NCBI GenBank assembly: GCA_003049485.1
Contig: PYST01000271.1
Location: 1 to 54,973 of the forward strand
DNA: 54,973 nt
Direction of reading: 5' to 3'
Origin: Ophioceras dolichostomum
Lineage: Eukaryota; Ascomycota; Sordariomycetes; Magnaporthales; Ophioceraceae
Positions 32,056 through 41,700 of this stretch are shown here, in pieces (position 1 is the stretch's first letter; every line of letters starts with the position of its first letter). Position numbers and translations under genes: made by a program. The notes under the pieces were generated by a model. The model had not been told where the DNA came from and did no database searches. It worked only from the letters and a program-made list of their open reading frames with translations.

Positions 32056-34032
32056 TCAAGGAACGGCTCGGATGGCCAGTTGAGCATCAGGAGCAAGCCT
32101 GACAGGTTTCCCGTCGAACGAAACCTCCTCGTCGGTGTCCCCGATGCGGATGAGCATCTCTTTGGCCTCTGGGAACAGCGCGGCGAGGTCGAGCTCGAAC
32201 GACCGGGCTGTCGGGGCCATGTTTCGCAGCGCAAAGATGCCGTCACCAGGCCGATACTCATAGCTTAGACGATACGCCTCCTGGCCCAGCGTGACGGTGC
32301 CCCCGTCAACGAGCCGCGGCGCGATCCGCAGGTCCGCATCCGGCGAGAGCGTCGCCCGCACGCCCAGAAACTCAACGAGCAGCACCCACGTGAAGACACA
32401 GGGATACTCGTAGTAGTGAGCAGCGCCATGCCACATCGGTCCGTCGCGGTAGTAGACATGATGCATGTCGTACCTCTCGCCCATGACGTAGCCCTCGCTG
32501 GCGCCCATGCGTGCGACTTGCGTCAGCTGCGTGAGGAGGACGTCCCGCCTTTTACGCCACGACCAGAACGCGGCGTCCCAGCACCAGTACCGGCCAGCGG
32601 CACACAGGTCATAGGGACCCCCGTCGCCGATCTCGCTTTCGGTGTAGTCGGCGATGTGCGCGGAGAGGAAGCTGGGGAACCGCTGGAACTCGCGGTGGTT
32701 GTGCTCCAGGAGCTCGAGCACGGCGGACGACTGGGAGGGCGTCGCGGCGTTGAAGAGTAAGGGCAGCTCGTTGGCGAGGAGGTGTACGTGGTCGTGCACG
32801 ACGCCGCTGCGGTCGACCCAGTCCACGAAACGGTTGTGGGTGGGGTCCCAGTGACCCTGCGGCAGCGGCATGCGGACTGCCGAAGCGAGGCGCTCGGCGA
32901 GGGCGGTGTAGTGTTCGGCGCGAGCCGGACGATCAAGCAGGCGCTCGAGGTCAGCCATTAGTTCGAAAGAGCGAGAGGCCAGTGACGCGGCAAGGGTCTC
33001 ACGGCCGTCCTTGATGACTTGATCTTCGTAGTAGACATCGCTCCACAGGCGGCCGAGGCGGTCGACGAAGGCCTCCACGCACGAAACGGCGCCCTCGAGG
33101 TCCGGCAATGCGGCGCGCAGCCAGGCCAGATCACGGGTACGGGCTACGTACAGCCAGACGGACTCGACAACCTCGACGTTGCCAGTGACAAGGAACATGA
33201 CGGCGTTTGACTTCCCGTCGAGGCTGCCCCGGCGCACGTGGTACTCGCGCGTGCCGTCGGGCTGCACGGCGCAGGGGTCGCGCCAGAGCAGCTGCGGGTC
33301 CTCACGCATCAGGCGCAGCTGCAGCTCTATCATGCGGCGCACCACGTCCAGGTCCAGGGCGCTGCCCGCGGCGAGCCGGCCCTTGATCTGGAACTCGTGG
33401 TCCACGTCCGGGTACGTGCCCTGGTACGTGCCGCCGGCCAGCGTGCTGACCACGAACCCGTCGCGGTCCGGGTAGTCGCGCGCCCGGGTGCGCTCCACTA
33501 CGCAGGGAAGCACCGTGCCCCAGTAGAACCCGGCCAGCGCGTCCGCCAGCTCGGCGCCGCCGGGGAAGTCGAGCTCGTATCCATCGCCGTGCACGTCGGC
33601 GTGCGGCCGGCAGCGATGCGACGTGAGAGTCGCTGTCTGAGCATGGACTCTTACGGTCACTACCGCTTCAGAATTGTGATTGTGGCGGCTGAAATGGACA
33701 GTGATGACTGCAGATTCGGAATCCGCTTGGACCATCCAGGCCGGATCGGTGAGTGACAGCGACGACTGTGGCAACACCCAGCACCGCTCCTTTCCTTCCA
33801 AGGCTTGGGTCTGAACCTGACGGCCATGTTCAGTGTTGTCATCAGCCGCCGCCAAGGAGCCGCCCGGCAGCACGTAACGGCCGCCCTCGGCCTCGACGTC
33901 CAGCACAAACACCGCCCCGGACGGGAAACGAAGGTCAACGCCCGCCGCTCCCGGCGCAGCAGCCGCAATCCAGCGCCGCCCGTCGACCCGGGTCAACGGG
34001 CCAGAGGCCGACGGCACCTTGGACAGTGTCAT
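32056..34032 (-). CDS. Six-hairpin glycosidase-like protein
   Basis: Intronless, 658 residues from ATG 34032, with no signal peptide. Residues about 1-170 read as a beta-rich N-terminal domain (GVDLRFPSGAVFVLDVEAEG). Residues about 250-570 have the helix-and-aromatic pattern of an (alpha/alpha)6 six-hairpin glycosidase fold: SVWLYVARTRDLAWLRAALP, EAFVDRLGRLWSDVYYEDQV, WDPTHNRFVDWVDRSGVVHD, YWCWDAAFWSWRKRRDVLL and GPMWHGAAHYYEYPCVFTW. Acidic residues suited to an inverting mechanism (ESEIGDGG, WDAAFW, DGPMWHG) are visible, but I cannot name the catalytic pair or the GH family. A C-terminal beta-type cap closes it. The substrate is unknown; cytosolic location is inferred from the missing signal. 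The lack of introns and the very GC-rich codon use leave open a bacterial origin, but other genes here are also intronless and GC-rich. Confidence 0.7.
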   Translation of the reverse strand: MTLSKVPSASGPLTRVDGRRWIAAAAPGAAGVDLRFPSGAVFVLDVEAEGGRYVLPGGSLAAADDNTEHGRQVQTQALEGKERCWVLPQSSLSLTDPAWMVQADSESAVITVHFSRHNHNSEAVVTVRVHAQTATLTSHRCRPHADVHGDGYELDFPGGAELADALAGFYWGTVLPCVVERTRARDYPDRDGFVVSTLAGGTYQGTYPDVDHEFQIKGRLAAGSALDLDVVRRMIELQLRLMREDPQLLWRDPCAVQPDGTREYHVRRGSLDGKSNAVMFLVTGNVEVVESVWLYVARTRDLAWLRAALPDLEGAVSCVEAFVDRLGRLWSDVYYEDQVIKDGRETLAASLASRSFELMADLERLLDRPARAEHYTALAERLASAVRMPLPQGHWDPTHNRFVDWVDRSGVVHDHVHLLANELPLLFNAATPSQSSAVLELLEHNHREFQRFPSFLSAHIADYTESEIGDGGPYDLCAAGRYWCWDAAFWSWRKRRDVLLTQLTQVARMGASEGYVMGERYDMHHVYYRDGPMWHGAAHYYEYPCVFTWVLLVEFLGVRATLSPDADLRIAPRLVDGGTVTLGQEAYRLSYEYRPGDGIFALRNMAPTARSFELDLAALFPEAKEMLIRIGDTDEEVSFDGKPVRLAPDAQLAIRAVP

Positions 34033-34460
34033 TTGCCGTATGCAGGCGCCCGGGAAGGGCCGCGACTATTCGATGAGTAGATTGCTGTTCGAAAGATGGG
34101 CGGAGCGTGGATTGCACGGACAGACCGGTTGCACATGTGCTCGGAGTGAACGCTTATGTAAGAAGAGCAAAAGCATTGGCTCAGCCATTGAGCTATTCAG
34201 CGAGTGGAAATTAAACTCATAAAGCTGAACTCAAAAAAGATTGTCGGATAGGTACTATCTACGTATTGATCTCTCATCGCTCCTGTCTGCCGGTCTTCCT
34301 AGAAAGCAGCTGCCTCGTCCTACTTATCTCTTATTTCTTCTCACTCTGGTTGTGCCTTGCGGAGCGTCTCAACGTTCTTTTCGACTCGGCTTTGTTTCGG
34401 CATTCTTTGCAAATTTTTTCCCTCCGCCGAGCCCAGCTCCACGCCACAAGTCGAGCGTTC
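34033..34460. other. Intergenic, nothing recognised
   Basis: About 430 bp upstream of the glycosidase-like gene and downstream of the small Gln/Cys-rich gene. AT-rich near 34200-34260. No coding region supported. Confidence 0.45.
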
Positions 34461-34931
34461 CTAGTTGTTTCTCCACTCCCGCCTCTTGAGTTGTTGTAGT
34501 CTCGACCTACACAGACTCCTCCCGCAAAAGCCAGTATTGCTCCGCCGACCGAGCTCTTCACCGCAACAACAGCACTGCCTCTGTGTCTGGTCGCGCTGGG
34601 GTTGCTGGAACTGTTGGGACTGCCCGTACAATATAGATGGGTCTTGCTCGAGCTGCTGCTGGTGCTGAGGGTAGCCATACTGGTTCTCTGGGCCCTCTAA
34701 GTTCTGCAGGTGATGCGGGTCGTCCCCATACCTCTCGATTCTAGTGAAAACGGTGGCATCCTGCTCGACGGTCTGCAGAGTGCGGAAATACTCGTTGAAT
34801 GGATTCAGCTGCTCACTCATGTCGAGAGTCAGAGAACCGATCGCAACCTCGTTGTTGTTCGAGACGCCACTTATTGTAAACGTGCCGTCTTCGTCGATCA
34901 TGTCGTGCGTATATTCCTTGGTGTCGCCCAT
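34461..34931 (-). CDS. Small Gln/Cys-rich protein of unknown function
   Basis: Intronless frame of 156 residues starting MGDTKEYTHDMIDEDGTFT. Residues 1-45 are acidic, and residues 80-115 are Gln-rich (HQQQLEQ, QSQQFQQPQ). A Cys cluster follows, CCCCGEELGRRSNTGFCGRSLC, whose paired cysteines could bind zinc (inference), and then a basic end (RLQQLKRREWRNN). I do not recognise the family. Support for a real gene comes from a decayed second copy at 24924-25049 that preserves its first roughly 40 codons and upstream sequence. No signal peptide. Could be a small lineage-specific regulator. Confidence 0.6.
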   Translation of the reverse strand: MGDTKEYTHDMIDEDGTFTISGVSNNNEVAIGSLTLDMSEQLNPFNEYFRTLQTVEQDATVFTRIERYGDDPHHLQNLEGPENQYGYPQHQQQLEQDPSILYGQSQQFQQPQRDQTQRQCCCCGEELGRRSNTGFCGRSLCRSRLQQLKRREWRNN

Positions 34932-35375
34932 CGTGGCAGGCCCTGGTGTTTGCTGTGTTCTGTTGTGGGTGGTCTCGAGTCCCTAAGAAGGGAAGGCGAG
35001 GAAAGGGGTTGCGACCAGCAATGGTATGGTATGAATGCGACAAAGGGGTTGTTTTTGTAAGTTGGTTCTGAGACTGGGCTCTGTAGGTGGTTACGATGGA
35101 TCCCTGGAGCAAGATCTGAAGGCAGGCGAAGCTAGATTTTATAGACATACGGCGACACGAGGGCGGTTGTCACGCAAGACGGTGATCGACCCTTGTGACG
35201 ACTTGAAATAGTGATTATAACAAGTTGAAATAGCGATTAGAAAAGTGACTAGAACAAGTTGAAATAGTGACTATCACAACTTGGATAGTAACCATACAGG
35301 CGCTGTGAGTCCTCAACTGAGGTTCCAATCGCATGACCGAGCAACACAGATCACACGCGTCCCTAGATACATCGA
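34932..35375. promoter_or_regulatory. Upstream region of the small gene, with imperfect repeats
   Basis: The first roughly 230 bp resemble the matching upstream stretch at 25050-25200 (blocks TCTGAGACTGG, GAAGGCAGGCGAAGCTAG and TTTTATAGACATACGGCGACACGA), so it is probably promoter and leader carried by the duplication. Beyond it lies the imperfect repeat at 35199-35275. Confidence 0.5.
35199..35275 (+). repeat. Imperfect ~21-45 bp repeats (GTTGAAATAG)
   Basis: Three spaced copies of (A)CAAGTTGAAATAG(T/C)GATTA-like sequence plus a related GTGACTAGAAC piece. It is AT-rich and non-coding, upstream of the small gene. Confidence 0.75.
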
Positions 35376-37353
35376 TCACACCTTGGCCCTCAGCCCCAAC
35401 CTCAGCGTCCGGCTCCTAAAGGTACGGCACGCAGTCATAAACCCACAGCCGACCAACATGGTAGACCCAGCAAAGATCTGCGCCCCGACGTAACTCCCAT
35501 CCATACGCGAGATGATAGCGCCGGCGATAGGCGGGCCCGTCAGGGTGGCGAAGCTGACGATAGTGAAGACCATGCCCAGACGCACGCCCGTCTTGCGCAG
35601 GTCTGTTGTCAGGCTGGTCAGGCCGGCGGGGAAGAGCGACTGGATGCCCCCCGCGGTGATTCCGTAGCACACGGCCCAGGCGTAGATTCCCGGGACGTCG
35701 TGCACGGCGACCCAGCAGAGGGCCGTCACGCCCGATAAGAAGGCGAAGATGACGAACATGTTGATGGCGCCGAACCGATCGGCCACGAAGTTGGGCCCCA
35801 GGCGGCCTACGACGCCGACGCCGTTGATGACGAGCAGCAGGTTGAGCGACTCGCTGTACGACAGGCCGATAACGTCACGACTGAAGGAGACGATGTAGAA
35901 GAAGGCGAGGTACACGCCCCAGAAGGACTGGTTGTCGATAACGGGCAAGCCTCGGTGTTAGTCAACTGAGTCTGCTGGACCCCATCGTCGAGACGCAAAG
36001 GCTCACTCACAAGGTGAAGAAAGAGAGTGAGAGAGCGAGGGAGTGATAGGAGAGTGAAACAAACAAACTCACAGCAAAAGCCCCACACGCATACATCGTG
36101 TACTCCAGCTCCTTGAAGGCAGCCCAGTCCACAATTTCACCGCCCTTCCTCCCTGGCACCCTAGGCCGCACCCCAAAGAACGCAACCACCAGGCCAAAGA
36201 TCTGGATGAACCCAATGACCCTCATCGACCACGCAAACCCCACCTGCGGCAGCAGCTGCCTCACGATACCAGGGAACACCATCCCGCCCGTCGCCGTCCC
36301 GCTCGCCGTGCACCCCAGCACCAGCGCCCTCCTCTTCTGGAAGTACGTGCTCACGACCGCGATGGTCGGGCAGAACAGGCAGCCGTTGCCTAGGCCCATG
36401 ACGACGCCCTGGGCCAGGAAGAACTGCCAGTACTGCGTGCACTGGGCCGTCGAGAAGATGCCGACGATCTGCAGGACGGCACCCAGGCAGAACACGGCGC
36501 GGAAGTAGCCCGCGTCCGTTAGGCGACCGGTGAAGGTGCCAATGAAGAACAGGAAGAAGACCTGCATGGAGCCGATCCAGGCCACGTCGGAGGGCGGGCG
36601 GGAGAGGAGCGTGACGTAGTGGGTCTGGAAGACGCCGAAGGAGCTGATGAAGCCCCTGGTGAATGATGAAGAGAGAACAATGTAAGCCTGATGGGCCCGG
36701 TTCGTTGGGTTTTGCCAGCATAGTGCTCTCCTTGGGCTCCAGGCTCCGGGGTACAATTTGTGACGAACACTTACCAAGTGTTTAGGATGATGAGATGCGC
36801 ACACAGGACTGTAGCAAGCGCCCAGCCAGTGTCAGCACATCAAACTCTGCGGTGTCTGCCTTCCTCTCCAACTCACCAAAGCCCTCAATGGCACAAGAAG
36901 TCAGCGGCTCCAATATGAGTCCCACATACCAGTAATCCAAGCCCTGGCACCCCCATCAGGCGGCGGCCCCGGGTTCCAGCTCGACTTCGTCGTCGTCCGG
37001 CTCAGCACGCGGCTCATCACCCCCGCCAAGCCGTGCTCGGCCACCACCTCCGAAGTGCCATCATCAAAGGAGCTCGACGAGTCGTCCAAGCCAGCATCAC
37101 GCTCCAAGTCGGCCTCCACCTCAGCCGGGCGTGCACCAGGCACGGGCACAGCATTAGCATCTGGCGGTGGAACCAGGTGCTGCTGATAATGCTGATGCTG
37201 ATGCTGCTTCTCCGGATCGCGGCAGGCACTGCTGCTCCGCTTTCTTGACGCCGACTTGCTGCATTTTTCGGGGTCTACCGGTGGTGGCCCAGTCTTGCTA
37301 TCGCTGGAGGCTATCGACGACGACGATGCCGATGATGAGGAGGGCCGAGACAT
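35376..37353 (-). CDS. MFS transporter, monocarboxylate (MCT/MCH) type
   Basis: Four exons: 37353-36930, 36808-36775, 36655-36073 and 35927-35376, giving 530 residues. All introns are GT..AG, in phases 1, 2 and 0. Residues 1-135 are a Ser-rich, disordered cytosolic tail ending in PPPDGGARAWITG, the DGG(x)AW motif at the start of TM1 in fungal monocarboxylate-type MFS carriers. About twelve helices follow. Motifs include GFISSFGVFQTHYV, WIGSMQVFFLFFIGTFTGRLTDAGYFR and YFQKRRALVLGCTASGTATGG after TM4, and RLGPNFVADRFGAINM in the second half. These carriers move monocarboxylates or related small acids across membranes; the substrate cannot be told. The 34-nt microexon 2 encodes VLCAHLIILNTW in TM1. 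Exon 4 was started at TCC TTC TGG because earlier acceptors shift the frame. Confidence 0.88.
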
Positions 37354-38741
37354 GGTGGACGAGGCCCGCTAGATCCTGTCCGAGCTCACTGCAGCACAGA
37401 GGAGTGGCCGTTATCAGATGTCACCCCGATGCGAGCAGTGGCCTTCCATTCAAGAGTGGAGGTCGGCTGGGAATACAACAAGAATGACCTTGATAAGCCA
37501 GCTAACAAGAGACCGGGGATGAACACTGCTGAGGTTGATGCAATCGCCGAGCCGGTGTGGGATGGCGATGTGGGCGGCGGCCCTCGCCGGTATTTATTCC
37601 GCCGTGACGGCGCCATTTGCCCCGGCAATCTTGGCCGGATACCGGCGCCCCTGTTGATGAGCGAACGGGTCCTGAGCCTTGGAAAAGAGTCAGAGCGGTT
37701 GCTCGGTGGGAAAAAAAATCTTTGCAGGACGTGGATGTGGAATGGCTGGATCCCTCCCCCGCATTTCCAATCCAAGAAGGCACAAGGAGGAAGGTTGATC
37801 CAAAAAGGGGGGCCGCTGGAGTTGCCTCGGAATGCCCGCTGTTTTCTTGCTTTCTGTTTAACTGGATGATTTCGAGTTTGGGAATCGGGGCATGCACACT
37901 CAGCTCCTCTACAAACGATTGTTGGCATGCTACACTGCTTTCCTGCGCTGCAACCTCGGCTGGGAAGATGGGCAACGAGCGTCTCGAGGGACTGGAAATA
38001 GCTTGGAAATAGTGCGAGATCCGACGCCTACGATCACCGGGATTTGGAAACGTCAACGAAGGGGCGTTTATGTCCCGATCTCGGTCATTCTCGAACTCGG
38101 ACCCGTCTGAGCTTGAGTCATCTGAAAGATCGCAACGCAGTACGTAATACAATGCTTGGCTCTCTTTTTCGGTTTTTATCTAGTGTACATGCTACTAACT
38201 GGGTCATTCCTTTTCCGGTCTGTCTACAAGCTGGTAAGTGGTGGAAGCTTACTAGGACGGTGATGGAGCAAATGAACAACGATACAAGGCAAAATTTCCC
38301 TCCCCCTTGGTGATAGGTCAGGTCCAAAGATCCTCTCAGCCGTGGCAATTACCATGCCAATCATTACATCCCCTGAATGATACACGCATCATGCCCATGG
38401 TAGAATGGCCAGAACATCTTCATGCTATGACACCGTGTCCTCGTGACAAGAATCCTGCAACTCAGTCATGGTTGTGGCAGGCCATGATGGCAGAAGGCAC
38501 GGGGCAGTCCCCGGAGTGAAAATGAAACATCTTGGATGGGCCCAAAATTGGTGGAGGAACATAAGAGAGAAAAAAATAAAGGGACACAAAAATCACCCTG
38601 TGAACTGGAAAATGAGGCAAGATCGAATGAGCTCAGAAGCACCTGAAGATTGGCGGAGGGTGCTTAGGCGACACCAGTGACCGCACCAGACCGACGCCCA
38701 AAAAGATGACAGGGCCGGGCGGCTTTGAGAGGCCACAAGTC
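37354..38741. other. Intergenic, no gene accepted
   Basis: About 1.4 kb between the MFS start and the 3' end of the giant repeat gene. A 216-codon minus-strand frame (37502-38152) was considered and not accepted. A purine-rich, A-rich stretch near 38545-38590 lies downstream of the giant gene. Confidence 0.45.
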
Positions 38742-41700
38742 TCAAGCGGAGGCGGCACGGGGCTGCGCTGCGCGGCAGCCCCATTGCTGGCTCCGGCCCA
38801 GAAGATCGTCGTAGTCAAGCTTCAGCGCACGATCCGGAACGACCGAGCGGCAGAAGCCGGCCGCACACGTGTCGTCGGTCCAGGCGAAGTGGAAGTTGTC
38901 CCCGAACCAAACGCTGGACTTGTCGCCCGTGTAGTCGATTGTGATGGATGAAAGATTCGCCATCGCGTGCCTAGACTGGTCAAAACGAATCGTTGAGAGT
39001 GCGCAGCTGGAGGGATCGGCAGTCTTGCATGCCGGGAACTTGACCGGCAGGCGGAAGGTTTCAACTTCATTGCTTGCAGTCGCGTCGTAGCGCATGCCCC
39101 TGACGATGAACTGGCAAAGGCCAGTGGCGGTTGTGTTGCAGCCCATGTCGAATGAGAGCATGTCGAACCGGAAGCAGGAGTCTGCCTGCAGGTGACCGAA
39201 GCCGAACTGGGCCATCGTCGAAGCTGTCGAGTTGGACGCCACTGTCGAGTTGGAAGGTGCAGTTGAGTTGGACGAGTTGCCAGGCGGGGTGAACATGTCA
39301 ATACCGTCGTTCTCTGACGACTGTGGGGTTGAATGGTCGCGAGGCGCCACGAGAACGAAACCGTTCGAGAACCAGAAACGGTGGTACGCGCTGAACAGCG
39401 GCATGGGTGGGACCTCTCCGTCTGCCATTTGCACGTTCGACCGGTCATCAAACTGGATAGATAATGTTAGTCTCGATAGCTGCGAGAATGGACCTGGCTG
39501 CATTGGGCGCGAGAAGGGAGCGGGGGCACTCACACTTAGAGTCACTTTGCCTCGGTCACCGACGTTTCCACAAAAGGCTGCCACAGGCGCTGCACTGGCT
39601 GTCGCAGTTGCCACCCCGCCCAGTGAGGATGAGTTCGTGACAGTCCACAGGGTTGTCGGCGCGAAAGAATCGGCAGTCGTCATTGCTCCATGCTTATCGG
39701 CCATGCCTGGAGACAGGAAGCCGCTCTCGGTTGTCGACGCTGATGAAGTTTGGTTGCCGGCGGTGCCGTTGGCCGTAGCTGTTGCATTGCGAATCGCGAC
39801 GTTGATGAAAGTGGTCGTATACAGCTCCCTGGCTGTTTCAGTCGCCGCAGCGGATGAAGTCTGGTTGGCGCTGTCAGTGCTGTTGGCCGTAGCTGTCACA
39901 TTGCGGATGGCGAGGTTGATGAAAGTTGTCGTATACAGCTGCCTAGCCGTTTCGGTTGCCGAGACCGACGAGGTTTGGTTGGCGTGGGTTGTGCCGTTGA
40001 GCGTGGCCGTAGCGTTGAAGACCGCGACGTTGATGACAACGGGGGATGTTTCACGAGATGATCGGTCGGGAGCTGTGGCGGGTGATGAAGTCTCGTTGGC
40101 ATTGACCGTGCTATTGCCCGTAGCCGTGGCGTTGAGGGTCGCATTGCTGGCGAGGCCTGTTGTCTGACGGGGCGAGAGGTTGGCGGTGGCAGGAGATGAG
40201 GTCTCGTTGGCGCTGGTGGTGCCGTTGAGCGTGGCCGTCGTGTTGATGATCGCAACATGGGCGACGATGATTGACTTCTGAGCAAGCTGATTGGCCGTCG
40301 GGGTTACGGGAGCAGATGCAGTTTCGTTGGCGACTGCGGTGCCGTTGAGTGACGAAGTCGTGCTGTTGAGGGCCACGACATGGGCAACAACCGACGACGG
40401 GGACAGGCGGATGGCGGTTCCGGTTCCAGCGACACCCTGGGAAGTGGTGTTGGCCGAAACTGCGAATTTCGCTGCTGTGCCGGTTGCCGAGGCGGTACCG
40501 TTCGTGCCGTTGAGCGAAGCTGTTGTGTTGCGGGCCGCGAGTTGAACAATGATGGTGGTCGTGTACATCTCGTGGGCCGTCCCGGTGCCCGCAACTCCTG
40601 AAGTGGTGGCGTTGGCACTGGGGAGTGGGAATTTGGCGGCTGTCTCGGTTGCCGAGGTGGACGAGGTCGTTTGGTTGTTGCTGCCAGTGCTGTTAAGTGA
40701 AGCTGTCACATTGCGGGCCGCGACGTGGGCGAGGAAATTTGTCGTGTACATCTCACGGCCCGTCCCGGTGCCTGCAACTCCAGAAGAGGTGGTATTTCCG
40801 CTAGTAAGTGGGAACTTGGCGGCTGTCTCGGTGGCCGCGGCCGACAAAGTTGTTTCGTTGGCGATGGCGGTACTGTTGAGCGAAGCTGTGACGTTGCGGG
40901 CTGCCACATGAGCGAGGAAAGTTGTCGTATACAGCTCATGGGCTGTCCCGGTACCAGCGACCCCCGAGGTGGTGGTGTTTCCGTCGGGGAAGGCGAACCT
41001 GGCAGCCGTCCCCGTCGCGGAGCCTCCTACAGTTGTGGTGTTTCCGGGAACTAGGAACTTGGCAGCTGTGCCAGTGGCAGCGACTCCTGAAGTGGTGTTT
41101 CCACCTGGGACTGGGAGCTTGGCAGCTTTACCAGGGGCAGCGACGCCCGACGTGGTGTTTCCACCTGGGACTGGGAACTTGGCAGCTGTACCGGTGGCGG
41201 CGGCTTCCGACGTGGTGTTTCCGCCAGGGACGGGGAACTTGGCAGCGGTGCCGGTGGCAGCGGCTCCCGACGTGGTGTTGCCCCCTGGAACCGGGAACTT
41301 GACTGCGGTGCCGGTGGCGGCGACTCCCGAACTGCTATTGCCCCCTGGAACCGGGAACTTGGCAGCGGTGCCGGTGGCGGCGGCTCCCGACGTTGTGTTT
41401 CCACCTGGGACTGGGAACTTGGCAGCTGTGCCGGTGGCGGCGACTCCCGAGCTGCTATTGCCGCCGGGGACGGGGAATTTGACTGCGGTGCCGGTCGCAC
41501 CCACTCCAAAGGTAGTGGTGTTTCCACCGGGGACGGGGAACTTAGCAGCGGTGCCAGTCGCGGCGACTCCTGAGCTGGAAGTGTTTCCGCCAGGGACGGG
41601 GAACTTAGCGGCGGTGCCAGTCGCGGCGACTCCTGAGCTGGAAGTGTTTCCGCCGGGGACGGGGAACTTCGCCGCGGTTCCTGTGCCGGCGATTCCCAGG

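Noticed and set aside
37502..38152. 216-codon open frame on the minus strand
   Set aside because: No family resemblance, mixed composition, no leader or splice support; more likely chance in GC-rich DNA.
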